A stretch of DNA of 64,000 nucleotides, from contig CACYHW010000002.1 of the NCBI GenBank assembly GCA_902774335.1, forward strand, positions 1 through 64,000, given 5' to 3'. This DNA comes from an uncultured Bacteroidales bacterium. GTDB taxonomy: Bacteria; Bacteroidota; Bacteroidia; Bacteroidales; Bacteroidaceae. Made by a program: the position numbers and the translations under genes. Positions 34,780 to 43,735 of the stretch are shown here, piece after piece. How positions within the stretch are numbered: the first letter of the stretch is position 1; each line of letters begins with the position of its first letter. The notes below the pieces were generated by a model. The model ran no database searches. It saw nothing but the letters and a program-made list of their open reading frames with translations, and was not told the origin of the DNA.

Positions 34780-36237
34780 ATGGATCAGCGAAAAGCTCCC
34801 GTTTATGAAGCCCTTCAGGAGTTCCGCAGGAACAGAGTGGTACCATTCGATGTACCCGGTCACAAAAGAGGTAGGGGAAACCCCGAACTTGTTTCATTGC
34901 TGGGTAAGCAGTGCGTTGAGTTGGATGTGAACTCAATGAAACCCCTGGACAATCTGTGTCATCCCATTTCAGTTATCAAGGAGGCCGAAGAACTGGCTGC
35001 CGAGGCATTCGGTGCCGCACACGCATTCCTGATGGTGGGCGGAACCACATCGGCCGTACAGACTATGGTTCTTACCGCCTGCAAGAGCGGCGAGAAGATA
35101 ATCCTGCCGCGTAACGTGCACCGCAGCGTCATCAACGCCCTGGTTGTGAACGGCGCGACTCCCATATATGTAAACCCCGATACCGACAACCGCCTTGGTA
35201 TAGCCCTGGGCATGAAGATATCACAGGTGGAGCGTGCCATCGAGGAGAACCCCGAGGCAAAGGCCATCCTGGTGAACAACCCTACATACTACGGAATCTG
35301 CTCAAATCTCAAGAAAATCGTTGAGATTGCCCATGAGCACGGCATGATGGTGCTGGTGGACGAGGCTCACGGTACACACTTTTACTTTGGCGAGAACATG
35401 CCTCTGACCGCTATGGCATCCGGAGCCGATATGTCATCGGTCTCAATGCACAAGTCGGGCGGCAGTCTTACCCAGAGTTCGTTCCTGCTTACAGGTCCCG
35501 ATGTCAGCGCCGGTTATGTGCGTCAGGTGATCAACCTCACTCAGACCACAAGCGCATCGTATCTGCTTATTTCAAGTCTTGACATATCACGCCGTAACCT
35601 GGCACTTCGCGGAAAGGAGCTGTTTGCCGAGGTTATGCGTATAGCCGATTATGCACGCACCGAGATCAACAAGATCGGCGGCTACTATGCCTACGGCAAG
35701 GAGCTGATCAACGGTGACAGCGTGTTTGACTTTGACCCCACCAAACTGACCGTCTACACCTTGGACATCGGCCTTGCCGGCATTGAGGTTTATGACCTGC
35801 TGCGTGACGAGTATGATATCCAACTGGAGCTGGGTGATATGGGTAACGTGCTGGCTTACATATCGATAGGTGACCGCATGCGTGAGGTTGAGCGTCTGGT
35901 GAGCGCCCTGGTTGACGTGAAGCGCCGTTACAGCAAGGACCGTTCAGGTCTGTTCGATCATGAGTATATCAATCCGTCGGTGGTCATGACTCCGCAGGAG
36001 GCTTTCTATGCTCCCAAGGAGGAGATGATTCCCATCCGTGAGACCAACGGACGTATATGTACCGAGTTTGTCATGTGTTATCCTCCCGGAATTCCTATCC
36101 TGGCTCCGGGTGAGCGTATTACGCAGGAAATCATAGACTATATCCTCTACGCCAAGGAGAAGGGATGCCAGCTTACAGGACCCGAGGACGAGAAGGTGGA
36201 GAGACTGAATGTGATCAAGGAAAGTACAACATATTGA
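34780..36237 (+). CDS. speA: Orn/Lys/Arg decarboxylase family protein, probable arginine decarboxylase
   Basis: A 485-residue PLP enzyme of the fold-I family typified by Bacillus SpeA; with the agmatinase-like gene downstream it most likely makes agmatine from arginine. The N-terminus (FDVPGHKRGRGNPEL) is the family signature; PLP contacts are GGTTSAVQTM, VDEAHGTHFYFGE, and the Schiff-base lysine in SMHKSGGSLTQSS (about residue 227). The C-terminal domain has YPPGIPILAPGE. Lysine or ornithine decarboxylase activity cannot be excluded by sequence. It opens the polyamine operon and follows the structured leader; speE starts 12 bp after its stop. Confidence 0.88.
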   Translation: MDQRKAPVYEALQEFRRNRVVPFDVPGHKRGRGNPELVSLLGKQCVELDVNSMKPLDNLCHPISVIKEAEELAAEAFGAAHAFLMVGGTTSAVQTMVLTACKSGEKIILPRNVHRSVINALVVNGATPIYVNPDTDNRLGIALGMKISQVERAIEENPEAKAILVNNPTYYGICSNLKKIVEIAHEHGMMVLVDEAHGTHFYFGENMPLTAMASGADMSSVSMHKSGGSLTQSSFLLTGPDVSAGYVRQVINLTQTTSASYLLISSLDISRRNLALRGKELFAEVMRIADYARTEINKIGGYYAYGKELINGDSVFDFDPTKLTVYTLDIGLAGIEVYDLLRDEYDIQLELGDMGNVLAYISIGDRMREVERLVSALVDVKRRYSKDRSGLFDHEYINPSVVMTPQEAFYAPKEEMIPIRETNGRICTEFVMCYPPGIPILAPGERITQEIIDYILYAKEKGCQLTGPEDEKVERLNVIKESTTY

Positions 36238-36249
36238 TTCTGCTTGCTC

Positions 36250-37113
36250 ATGGAATTCTGGTTTACTGAGTTGCATACTCCGAACGTTAAGTTCTCCGTA
36301 AAGGTGGACAAGCATCTTTACACATCCGAGAATGACCTGGGTAGGGTCGATATATTCGAGTCACCCGAGTTCGGACGTTTTCTGGCTGTTGACGGATACA
36401 TCATCCTGACCCAGCGTGACGAGTTCATCTACGACGAGATGCTGGCACACGTGCCTATGGCCGTCAATCCCAACGTGGAGAAGATACTGGTATTCGGTTC
36501 GGGCGACGGAGGCGTGGTGCGCGAGCTGCTCAAATACAAGACCATCAAGGCCATAGACCTTATCGAGATAAACGAGGGCGTTGTACAGGCCTGCCGCCAG
36601 TATTTCCCCGAGATGGCCGAGTCGCTGGACGATCCCCGCGTGACCATCTACACCGAGAACGCACTGCGTTTTATCCGTCACATAGAGAACGAGTACGACC
36701 TGATAATAGTTGACTCGGCCGGTTTCTACGGACCTGGCGAGAGTCTGCTTACCCGTGAGTTCTACGGCAGCTGCTACAAGGCACTCAAGGCCGATGGCAT
36801 CATGGTGAACCAGCATCAGAGCCCCTTCTACGAGGAGGACCGCGTAGAGACCCAGAAGGCTCACAAGCGTATCGTGAACAACTTCCCCATATGCCGCGTT
36901 TATCAGGCTCACATACCCTCATACCCGTCGGGTTACTGGCTGTTCGGATTCGCCTCCAAGAAGTTCCGTCCGGTTATAGACCTTGACGCCGAGGCCTGGA
37001 ACCAGCTTGGAATCAAGACCGATTATTATACAACCAACCTCCATAAAGGCTGTTTTGCCCTCCCTGCATATGTGGAGCGCATGCTGGCCGATGTGGAACG
37101 CATATACGACTGA
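36250..37113 (+). CDS. speE: Spermidine synthase-like aminopropyltransferase (SpeE family)
   Basis: A 287-residue SpeE-family protein. It keeps the nucleotide-binding loop as VFGSGDGGVVREL (usual GGGDGG), the acidic IEINEGVV and DDPRVTIYTENALRF. At the active site the usual D-[ST]-[TS]-[DE]-P is VDSAGFYGPGES: the first Asp is kept, the second acidic residue and the proline are gone. No speD gene for the decarboxylated SAM donor lies in the window. It may therefore use an altered donor or acceptor. I start at ATG 36250; a TTG at 36244 is in frame. Stop lies 3 bp before the agmatinase gene. Confidence 0.85.
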   Translation: MEFWFTELHTPNVKFSVKVDKHLYTSENDLGRVDIFESPEFGRFLAVDGYIILTQRDEFIYDEMLAHVPMAVNPNVEKILVFGSGDGGVVRELLKYKTIKAIDLIEINEGVVQACRQYFPEMAESLDDPRVTIYTENALRFIRHIENEYDLIIVDSAGFYGPGESLLTREFYGSCYKALKADGIMVNQHQSPFYEEDRVETQKAHKRIVNNFPICRVYQAHIPSYPSGYWLFGFASKKFRPVIDLDAEAWNQLGIKTDYYTTNLHKGCFALPAYVERMLADVERIYD

Positions 37114-37116
37114 GTC

Positions 37117-37977
37117 ATGCTGGAAAGAAACGTTGAGACATTCATAGGCTGCGACGCCTCATATGACGACGCCCGCATAGTGCTGTTCGGCGCACCGTTT
37201 GACTCCACCACGTCATTCCGCCCCGGCACCCGTTTTGCCCCGCATGCCATCCGCTCCGAGTCATTCGGCCTGGAGACCTACAGCCCCTGGCTGGACCGTG
37301 ACCTGGAGGACATCAGCGTGTTTGACAGCGGTGACATTGAGCTCTGCATAGGCAGTGCCGATAAGGCTCTCGACCAGATTTCGGAGCGTACATCGGTGAT
37401 TCTGGCCGACGGTAAGGTTCCGTTCATGATAGGAGGTGAGCATCTGGTTACCTTAGGATCGTTCCGCAAGGTATTCAGGAAATATCCCGATGTGCACATC
37501 ATCCACTTTGATGCACACACCGACCTGCGTGACGATTATCTTGATGTAAAACTGTCGCATGCATGCGTACTGCGCCGCTGCCACGACCTGGTGGGTGACG
37601 GCCGTATACATCAGTTCGGCATCCGTTCGGGCGAGCGCGCCGAGTGGCAGTGGGCCCGCGCCGGTCATACCGATCTGCATCCCTTCAACTTTGACGGCCT
37701 TGCCCAGGTTGTTGAGGGACTTGGTTCCGCGCCTGTCTATTTCACCATCGACCTGGATGTAATGGATCCGTCGGTATTCCCCGGCACAGGTACTCCTGAG
37801 TATGGCGGAGTGACATTCATGCAGCTGATAGAGGCAATCTATACGGTTTGCGGCAAGTGTAACATTGTAGGTCTGGACGTTAATGAGCTCTGTCCTCCGT
37901 ATGACCAGAGCGGAGCATCCACTGCGGCTGCCTGCAAGATTATCAGAGAATTATTGTTAAGTGTAAATTATAAGTAA
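37117..37977 (+). CDS. speB: Agmatinase-like ureohydrolase
   Basis: A 286-residue ureohydrolase expected to split agmatine into putrescine and urea, or aminopropylagmatine into spermidine and urea. The dimanganese site is complete: GGEH (about residues 107-110), DAHTD (about 130-134) and DLDVMDPS (about 211-218). The N-terminus GAPFDSTTSFRPGTRFAP is typical. Cytosolic. It lies between the SpeE-like gene (3 bp) and the dehydrogenase (1 bp), so it is firmly in the polyamine operon. Arginase or guanidinobutyrase activity is less likely from context. Confidence 0.9.
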   Translation: MLERNVETFIGCDASYDDARIVLFGAPFDSTTSFRPGTRFAPHAIRSESFGLETYSPWLDRDLEDISVFDSGDIELCIGSADKALDQISERTSVILADGKVPFMIGGEHLVTLGSFRKVFRKYPDVHIIHFDAHTDLRDDYLDVKLSHACVLRRCHDLVGDGRIHQFGIRSGERAEWQWARAGHTDLHPFNFDGLAQVVEGLGSAPVYFTIDLDVMDPSVFPGTGTPEYGGVTFMQLIEAIYTVCGKCNIVGLDVNELCPPYDQSGASTAAACKIIRELLLSVNYK

Positions 37978-37978
37978 G

Positions 37979-39244
37979 ATGGGAAAGGTTTTGGTTATTG
38001 GCTGCGGTGGCGTAGCCCAGGTTGCAATTCAGAAGTGCGCCCAGAATGACGCAGTGTTTGATGAGATTTGCATTGCAAGCCGTACGGTTAGCAAGTGTAA
38101 TGACCTTAAAGCTAAGATTGAGGCTCAGGGTAAGAGCCGTTCCAAGATTACCACAGCACAGGTTAACGCAGACAGCGTGGAGGAGCTTACAGCCCTTATC
38201 AAGAGCGTCAAGCCCGATGTAGTGCTCAACCTGGCTCTTCCGTATCAGGATCTGACCATCATGGACGCCTGCCTTGCATGCGGCGTACATTACGTTGACT
38301 CAGCAAACTACGAGCCCGAGGACACCGAGGATCCCACTTGGCGCGCCATTTATGAGAAGCGCTGCAAGGAGCAGGGCTTTACCGCATACTTTGACTACTC
38401 ATGGCAGTGGGCCTATCAGAAGAAATACAAGGATGCAGGCATCACTGCAATCCTGGGAACCGGCTTTGACCCGGGAGTAACCAGCGTATTCTCAGCATAC
38501 GCACTCAAGCACTACTTTGACCAGATAGACACCATCGATATTCTGGACTGCAACGGCGGTGATCACGGTTATCCCTTTGCCACCAACTTCAACCCCGAGA
38601 TCAATTTGCGTGAGGTATCGGCCAACGGTTCATACTGGGAGAACGGCCACTGGGTAGAGACCAAGCCCATGGAGATTAAGCGCGAGTACAACTTTGAGCA
38701 GGTGGGTATGAAGGATATGTATCTGCTTCATCATGAGGAGATTGAGTCTCTTGCCAAGAATATCCCCGGCGTAAAGAGAATCCGTTTCTTCATGACATTC
38801 GGCCAGAGCTATCTGACTCACATGAAGTGTCTTGAGAACGTAGGTATGCTTCGCACCGATCCCGTTATGTTTGAGGGCCGTGAGATTGTTCCAATCCAGT
38901 TCCTCAAGGCTCTGCTGCCCGATCCCGCATCGCTGGGCCCGCGCACAGTAGGCAAGACCAACATAGGTTGCATCTATACCGGCACCAAGGACGGCAAGAA
39001 GCGCGCCATCAAGATATATAACGTATGCGACCATCAGGAGTGCTACAAGGAGCTGGGCTCACAGGCCATCTCTTACACCACCGGCGTTCCCGCCATGATC
39101 GGCACCATGATGGTTATGACCGGTCAGTGGAAGGGTGCAGGCGTGTTCAACGTAGAGGAGTTTGATCCGGATCCCTACATGGATGCCCTTAACAAGTGGG
39201 GTCTGCCCTGGGTTGTTGATGAGAACCCCGTAATGGTTGACTGA
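37979..39244 (+). CDS. Carboxynorspermidine/carboxyspermidine dehydrogenase (saccharopine dehydrogenase family)
   Basis: This 421-residue NADPH-dependent enzyme joins aspartate semialdehyde to a diamine (putrescine to carboxyspermidine, or possibly agmatine). The Rossmann motif is VLVIGCGGVAQVA (residues 4-16), followed by VVLNLALPYQDL, GFDPGVTSVFSAY and the catalytic-domain stretch DCNGGDHGYPFATNF. It matches the bacterial CASDH group rather than lysine-pathway saccharopine dehydrogenases. The decarboxylase that must follow it in the pathway is the next gene, 14 bp on. This supplies a spermidine route that does not need decarboxylated SAM. Confidence 0.92.
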   Translation: MGKVLVIGCGGVAQVAIQKCAQNDAVFDEICIASRTVSKCNDLKAKIEAQGKSRSKITTAQVNADSVEELTALIKSVKPDVVLNLALPYQDLTIMDACLACGVHYVDSANYEPEDTEDPTWRAIYEKRCKEQGFTAYFDYSWQWAYQKKYKDAGITAILGTGFDPGVTSVFSAYALKHYFDQIDTIDILDCNGGDHGYPFATNFNPEINLREVSANGSYWENGHWVETKPMEIKREYNFEQVGMKDMYLLHHEEIESLAKNIPGVKRIRFFMTFGQSYLTHMKCLENVGMLRTDPVMFEGREIVPIQFLKALLPDPASLGPRTVGKTNIGCIYTGTKDGKKRAIKIYNVCDHQECYKELGSQAISYTTGVPAMIGTMMVMTGQWKGAGVFNVEEFDPDPYMDALNKWGLPWVVDENPVMVD

Positions 39245-39258
39245 TTTATTTAAGGCCG

Positions 39259-40410
39259 ATGACCGCAGAGCAACTGCATACTCCGTGTTACGTAATTGAC
39301 CGCGACCGCCTGGAGGAGAACCTCAAGGTGCTGCGCGGCGTAATGGACCGTACCGGATGCCGTATTCTGCTGGCGCAGAAGGCGTTCAGTTGCTATGCTG
39401 TCTATCCGCTGATATCCCAATATCTCTGTGGCGCTACAGCAAGCGGGCTCTTTGAGGCCCGCCTGTGCCACGAGGAGATGCCCGGGCGTGAGAACCACGT
39501 TTTTTCTCCTGCTTTCCGTGAGGAGGACTTTCAGGAGATTCTTTCTATTTGTGACCATATTGTTTTCAACTCTATCAGGCAATTGGAGTTGTTTGGTTTT
39601 AGGGCCAAAGAGGCAGGTCTGCAGGTGGGATTGCGCATAAATCCGCAGATTTCAACACAGCCTGCCGAGCATGCCATCTATGATCCTTGCGCTCCGGGCA
39701 GCAGGTTAGGGGTGTCTTTGGCCGAATTCCGTGATGGAATAGCTCGGAATCCTGCCTTGCTGAATTTGCTTGACGGATTACACTTTCATACTCTCTGCGA
39801 GCAGAACTCCGATGACCTGGAGACCACCCTGAACGGCTTTGAGAAGCAGTTCCGTGAGTGGCTGCCACAGATGAAATGGGTGAATTTTGGCGGCGGACAC
39901 CATATTACCCGCGCTGATTACGATATACCGCGCTTAGAGCGCTGCATTGAGCGTATGTCCCAGGGCTATGGCCTTACGGTCTATCTGGAGCCCGGTGAGG
40001 CAATCGCCCTCAACGCCGGTTATCTGCACACCCAGGTGCTTGAGGTCCAGCATCATGCAGGAGCAATGGATATTGCAATCCTGGATACATCGGCCGCCTG
40101 CCACATGCCCGATGTGATAGAGATGCCGTATCGGCCCCCTTTGCGCGATAGTGGCCAGCCCGGTGAGAAAGCATACACCTACCGTTTGGGCGGCCCCACA
40201 TGCTTATCGGGCGATATAATAGGGAAGTACAGCTTCGATGCCCCATTAAAAGAAGGCCAGACCCTGATATTTGAGGATATGGCCATCTACTCCATGGTCA
40301 AGAACAACACCTTTAACGGCATGCCCCTGCCCGCAATCTACCTCAAGCAGGGCTCCGACTATACCCTCCTAAAGTCCTTCACCTACGCTGACTTTAAGAG
40401 CAGACTTTAA
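39259..40410 (+). CDS. nspC: Carboxynorspermidine decarboxylase
   Basis: The 383-residue PLP enzyme (alanine-racemase fold, fold III) removes carbon dioxide from carboxyspermidine or carboxynorspermidine to give spermidine or norspermidine. The PLP lysine is in LLAQKAFSCYAV (about residue 41). Other family marks are LHFHTLCEQNSDDL, WVNFGGGHH, YLEPGEAIALNAG, and LDTSAACHMPDV with GGPTCLSGD near the C-terminal active-site loop. It ends the polyamine operon; a short TGACGCA-type repeat follows 12 bp later. Spermidine is the more likely product given arginine decarboxylase and agmatinase upstream. Confidence 0.93.
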   Translation: MTAEQLHTPCYVIDRDRLEENLKVLRGVMDRTGCRILLAQKAFSCYAVYPLISQYLCGATASGLFEARLCHEEMPGRENHVFSPAFREEDFQEILSICDHIVFNSIRQLELFGFRAKEAGLQVGLRINPQISTQPAEHAIYDPCAPGSRLGVSLAEFRDGIARNPALLNLLDGLHFHTLCEQNSDDLETTLNGFEKQFREWLPQMKWVNFGGGHHITRADYDIPRLERCIERMSQGYGLTVYLEPGEAIALNAGYLHTQVLEVQHHAGAMDIAILDTSAACHMPDVIEMPYRPPLRDSGQPGEKAYTYRLGGPTCLSGDIIGKYSFDAPLKEGQTLIFEDMAIYSMVKNNTFNGMPLPAIYLKQGSDYTLLKSFTYADFKSRL

Positions 40411-40422
40411 AACGCCGCATTA

Positions 40423-40476
40423 GGGTCGTTTCCCTTTGCGTCATTTTGACGCATTATTAAACGACCCCTTTGCGTC
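40423..40476. repeat. Double short TGACGCA-type palindromic repeat (copy A2)
   Basis: GGGTCGTTT (40423-40431) pairs with AAACGACCC (40459-40467), and inside it TGCGTCA (40437-40443) pairs with TGACGCA (40447-40453); a further CTTTGCGTCC follows. Two short units are fused head to head. Located after the polyamine operon. Confidence 0.75.
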
Positions 40477-40591
40477 CAAATATACTTATTTTTTGTGATA
40501 ATTTGTGGCGTTTTGGTAATCCCGCGTGTCAGTAAAATTTCTTTACTTTGCATTGTTTAATCGTTGGATTACGACACAGTAAAAGAAACTC

Positions 40592-41380
40592 ATGAAATAC
40601 AGTACCACCTATCCCATAACGGCCTCGCAGATGGACGGCAATTACCGTCTCACGGTTGACGGCATACTTTCATATCATGAAAATACAGTAGCCCGATATC
40701 TTACATCGCTGGGCTTGGCTGCATTTGACATGCAGAAACAGGACAAGACGTGGATAATTTCCGAGATTAACGTTGAGATGCCTGGCGTACCGGCTATCTG
40801 GACAGAGGATGTTACTTTTACCGTGTGGATAAGTGAGATGTCATCCCTTAGGGTCTGGTTTGATTTTGTGGGCGTTGAGGCTCATACGGGCGTTGTGGCA
40901 GCCCGTGGCAACAGCTGCTGGTCACTCATATCAATGTCAGGACGCAAACCCGTGGCATGTGATGGTCTTATTCCGGAGCAGGAAGTTGTGGATGAACTTG
41001 TAATAGGTCCACACCGTCGTCGCAAGCCGGGTAATATGGCTGCCGAACCTGTGGAATCGATGGATCATACCATAAATCTGATAGACCTTGATTTTAACGG
41101 CCATACCAATAACCGCCGATACATCCAGATGGCGCTAGCCTGCTTCAAGCCCGGTTTTATTAAAGCATACCGTCCGGATATGCTGAACATAAGGTTCATT
41201 CATGAGTCCCTGATGGGTGATACCGTAAGGACCACTACTTACCCATCTGATGATGACAATACGTTCATAGGCATTTCAACAAACGGTCAGGGACAGGAAC
41301 TGTGCCGTGTTACAAGCCGCTGGAGGGAACGGGAGCCGCTGCCGGACATTTCGGATTTCAACTATATAAGGAATGAGTGA
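40592..41380 (+). CDS. Acyl-ACP thioesterase (FatA-type)
   Basis: A 262-residue double-hotdog thioesterase that releases fatty acids from acyl carrier protein. The first hotdog spans about residues 1-130 (LSYHENTVARYLTSLGLAAF, WIISEINVEM), the second about 150-255 with the catalytic stretch LDFNGHTNNRRYIQMAL, which holds the Asp, His and Asn of plant and bacterial FatA/FatB enzymes. Cytosolic. The stop overlaps the permease start by 8 bp, so the two are translated together. Why a thioesterase is coupled to a metal permease is unclear. Confidence 0.88.
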   Translation: MKYSTTYPITASQMDGNYRLTVDGILSYHENTVARYLTSLGLAAFDMQKQDKTWIISEINVEMPGVPAIWTEDVTFTVWISEMSSLRVWFDFVGVEAHTGVVAARGNSCWSLISMSGRKPVACDGLIPEQEVVDELVIGPHRRRKPGNMAAEPVESMDHTINLIDLDFNGHTNNRRYIQMALACFKPGFIKAYRPDMLNIRFIHESLMGDTVRTTTYPSDDDNTFIGISTNGQGQELCRVTSRWREREPLPDISDFNYIRNE

Positions 41381-42593
41381 TTTCTTTGTTTCACTGGCAG
41401 GTGTTACGGCCCAGATGAGCCCGTATCTGCTACTGGGATTCCTGATAGCCGGTATCCTGCATGTTTATGTGCCGGGCAGGTTCTATACAAAATATCTGTC
41501 ATCCGGCAACAAGTTATCTGTGCTGTATGCTGCCCTGCTTGGGGTTCCGCTGCCGCTCTGCTCGTGCGGTGTAATACCCACAGCCATTGGGCTCAAGAAC
41601 GAACGGGCATCAAACGGTGCAGTGGCATCATTCCTTATTGCCACTCCTCAGACCGGCATTGACTCCATACTGGCCACATTCTCTGTCTTGGGATTAGGGT
41701 TTGCGCTCATGCGTCCGGCTGCAGCCCTTATAACAGGAGTATGCGGCGGTCTGATAGTAAACCGTTTAGTGCCCGGAAGACAGTATGACGATACCCCTTG
41801 CACTGTGGCATCGGCCCAGACAGGAAACCGCCTGTTCAGGGTGTTCAGATATGCCTGTTTCGATATGATTCAGGATATTGGTGCCCGGCTGCTCATAGGT
41901 CTGATTATTGCGGCGCTGATAAATGTGGCTGTTCCGGATTCTTTTTTCCTAAGGTTCACTGACCGTCCGCTGCTGCAGATGCTGGTGATACTTGTGGTAG
42001 CCGTGCCCATGTACATCTGCTCTACAGGCAGCATTCCGGTGGCAGCTGCGCTTATCATGAAAGGTATGTCGCCCGGAGCCGCCATGGTGATGCTCATGGC
42101 CGGTCCGGCAGTCAACATGGCATCAATACTGGTAATCCGCAAATCTATGGGTGGTCGCTTTACCGCTGTCTATATCTCTACTATCGTGGTGTTCTCCATA
42201 CTGTTCGGACTCCTGGTAAATGCACTTGGCATAGGGTCTGACCTGGCCGATGCATCAGAAATGGCATGTCACCATACACTCGGCTCCAACATGCTGAGCC
42301 CATGGCGGATAATCTGCTCAGTAATTCTTATTCTGCTGATAATATTTGCACTTTCTATGAAACTGTTTGACAAATTCCGTAAGCAGCCTGCCGCAGCGGG
42401 CACAGTAGTATATAAAGTGGAGGGCATGCACTGCAACCACTGCAAGGCATCGGTGGAGAACTCGGTCCTTAAGGTGAAAGGTGTTCAGAGTGCCCTGGCC
42501 AATGTAAGCGCCGGCACCCTGACCGTAACCGGCACCGCCACAGAATCCGATATACGCAGGGCTGTGGAGCAGGCCGGGTTTGAGATGCATTAG
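41373..42593 (+). CDS. SO_0444-type Cu/Zn efflux permease with C-terminal heavy-metal-binding domain
   Basis: A 406-residue inner-membrane protein of the DUF318/permease family. About eight hydrophobic segments are seen; the conserved VPLPLCSCGVIPTAIGLK lies at about residues 55-72, and a second conserved region is VPMYICSTGSIPVAAALIM. Residues of about 340-406 form an HMA domain with GMHCNHCKASVE, the classical metal-binding CxxC. Related proteins export copper or zinc. Start ATG 41373 overlaps the thioesterase. Its TAG stop is followed immediately by the 76-bp repeat A3. Confidence 0.88.
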   Translation: MSDFFVSLAGVTAQMSPYLLLGFLIAGILHVYVPGRFYTKYLSSGNKLSVLYAALLGVPLPLCSCGVIPTAIGLKNERASNGAVASFLIATPQTGIDSILATFSVLGLGFALMRPAAALITGVCGGLIVNRLVPGRQYDDTPCTVASAQTGNRLFRVFRYACFDMIQDIGARLLIGLIIAALINVAVPDSFFLRFTDRPLLQMLVILVVAVPMYICSTGSIPVAAALIMKGMSPGAAMVMLMAGPAVNMASILVIRKSMGGRFTAVYISTIVVFSILFGLLVNALGIGSDLADASEMACHHTLGSNMLSPWRIICSVILILLIIFALSMKLFDKFRKQPAAAGTVVYKVEGMHCNHCKASVENSVLKVKGVQSALANVSAGTLTVTGTATESDIRRAVEQAGFEMH

Positions 42594-42669
42594 TGATGCA
42601 TTGTTCGCTCGGCCCGAAGGGACGCTTTTACAAAGCTAAGCGACTAAAAGAAACGCCCCCTTTGCGTCA
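42594..42669. repeat. 76-bp long-form palindromic repeat (copy A3)
   Basis: Begins TGATGCATTGTTCGCTCGG and ends CCCCCTTTGCGTCA. It matches copy A5 (45732-45807) at 74 of 76 positions by my reading and is inverted relative to copy A4 (44384-44459). It is the short TGACGCA/TGCGTCA unit with about 46 bp inserted, including CCCGAAGGG and GCTTTTACAAAGC hairpins. Confidence 0.9.
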
Positions 42670-42717
42670 CGTCCTGCACACTCCAGCCCACAGAGCCCCT
42701 TAATCAAATTAGTGTTC

Positions 42718-42747
42718 TTTGTCGTATCTATAGTTTTCCTATTTTTG
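42718..42747 (+). promoter_or_regulatory. Promoter (TTTG, 18 bp, TATTTTTG) of the lipoprotein gene
   Basis: TTTG at 42718-42721 and TATTTTTG at 42740-42747 give the full Bacteroidota consensus, about 40 nt before ATG 42788. Confidence 0.65.
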
Positions 42748-42787
42748 CAAATAGATATTAGGTTTACACATTTGCTTGATGTGATAA

Positions 42788-43555
42788 ATGAAAAGGATTA
42801 TTTGTATTGTCATATTCGTAATCACCATATTGTCTGCTTGTAATCCTCAGACGCAGAGCGATGATATTGTGACACCGGAAACAATTATTCCTGAACAATC
42901 AGTACATATAGACTCAACCACAGCCGGTGTAGTCTTTTACTATCCTCCTGTTGATTCGGTAGAACTTCGATGCTTTGTACGGCCAGAACCCAACAAAGAT
43001 CCTAATGCAGCTTTTTGCTGTGCCGCAGCATTTACCTTGGATTATGATACAATAGCAGACCACAGAAGAATATGCAGTTCACATGTAACGGGTGGCGTGT
43101 ATTATAGAAAGCCTCAGACTAGCCGTTATACCGGTGCTTTTGTAGCATACAATGGAGAGTGGGCTTTTCTATATGACAAAGATGCCGATCCTGCTGCGTT
43201 TGATAATGCATTTCAGTCTGCCGCCCATAATAATGGTGCAGGGTTTGCACAGGAAATGATGATACATCAAGGTGTAAGAGTGCCCACAACCCGTCCTGCA
43301 GGAAACACAAATCTGTTCCGGGCATTGTGTGAAAGAGATGGCCGTTTGTGTATAGCCGATGCCACTACAACCATGCAGTTTGGTGCTTTCATCGAATTAC
43401 TGTTAAGTAGCGGAGTCACAGAAGCTATATATACAGATATGGGGTATGGCTGGAACTATTCATGGTACAGATTCTATTTTGGCGGTCAGGCAACCTATAT
43501 TCATCAGCAATATCAGCCAGCTGCAACAAACTGGCTGGTATTCTACTCAAAATAA
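42788..43555 (+). CDS. Hypothetical lipoprotein, phosphodiester-glycosidase-like pattern
   Basis: A 255-residue lipoprotein with lipobox LSAC at residue 18. The family is not certain. The C-terminal part (RALCERDGRLCIADATTTM, then FIELLLSSGVTEAIYTDMGY, GWNYSWYR) resembles the layout of phosphodiester glycosidase (NAGPA-like) domains, where a dG-r-l strand is followed by a helix and an active-site D-G; here the residues are DMGYGWN. GGVYYRKPQTSRYTGAFVAY fits the domain's first strands. Likely periplasmic or surface-exposed. It stands between repeats A3 and A4 with the TonB-like gene. Confidence 0.72.
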   Translation: MKRIICIVIFVITILSACNPQTQSDDIVTPETIIPEQSVHIDSTTAGVVFYYPPVDSVELRCFVRPEPNKDPNAAFCCAAAFTLDYDTIADHRRICSSHVTGGVYYRKPQTSRYTGAFVAYNGEWAFLYDKDADPAAFDNAFQSAAHNNGAGFAQEMMIHQGVRVPTTRPAGNTNLFRALCERDGRLCIADATTTMQFGAFIELLLSSGVTEAIYTDMGYGWNYSWYRFYFGGQATYIHQQYQPAATNWLVFYSK

Positions 43556-43735
43556 TACAATATGATAGAACACTAATAATCCCGTCCTCTGGTACGTATC
43601 GGCCAAAATACAGCTCACCGCTCGGCTATGCCGCTTGGCTAGTCCAAGATTTGGTTAAAGATTAAATCCTAAACAATCTTTTGGAAACAAGACGTATATA
43701 GCGTAACTTGCCGTTCATAAAGAAAACAAGATGTT
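43556..43735. other. 180-bp gap, nothing recognised
   Basis: No gene, repeat or clear promoter is seen here apart from an A-rich stretch before ATG 43736. Confidence 0.5.
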
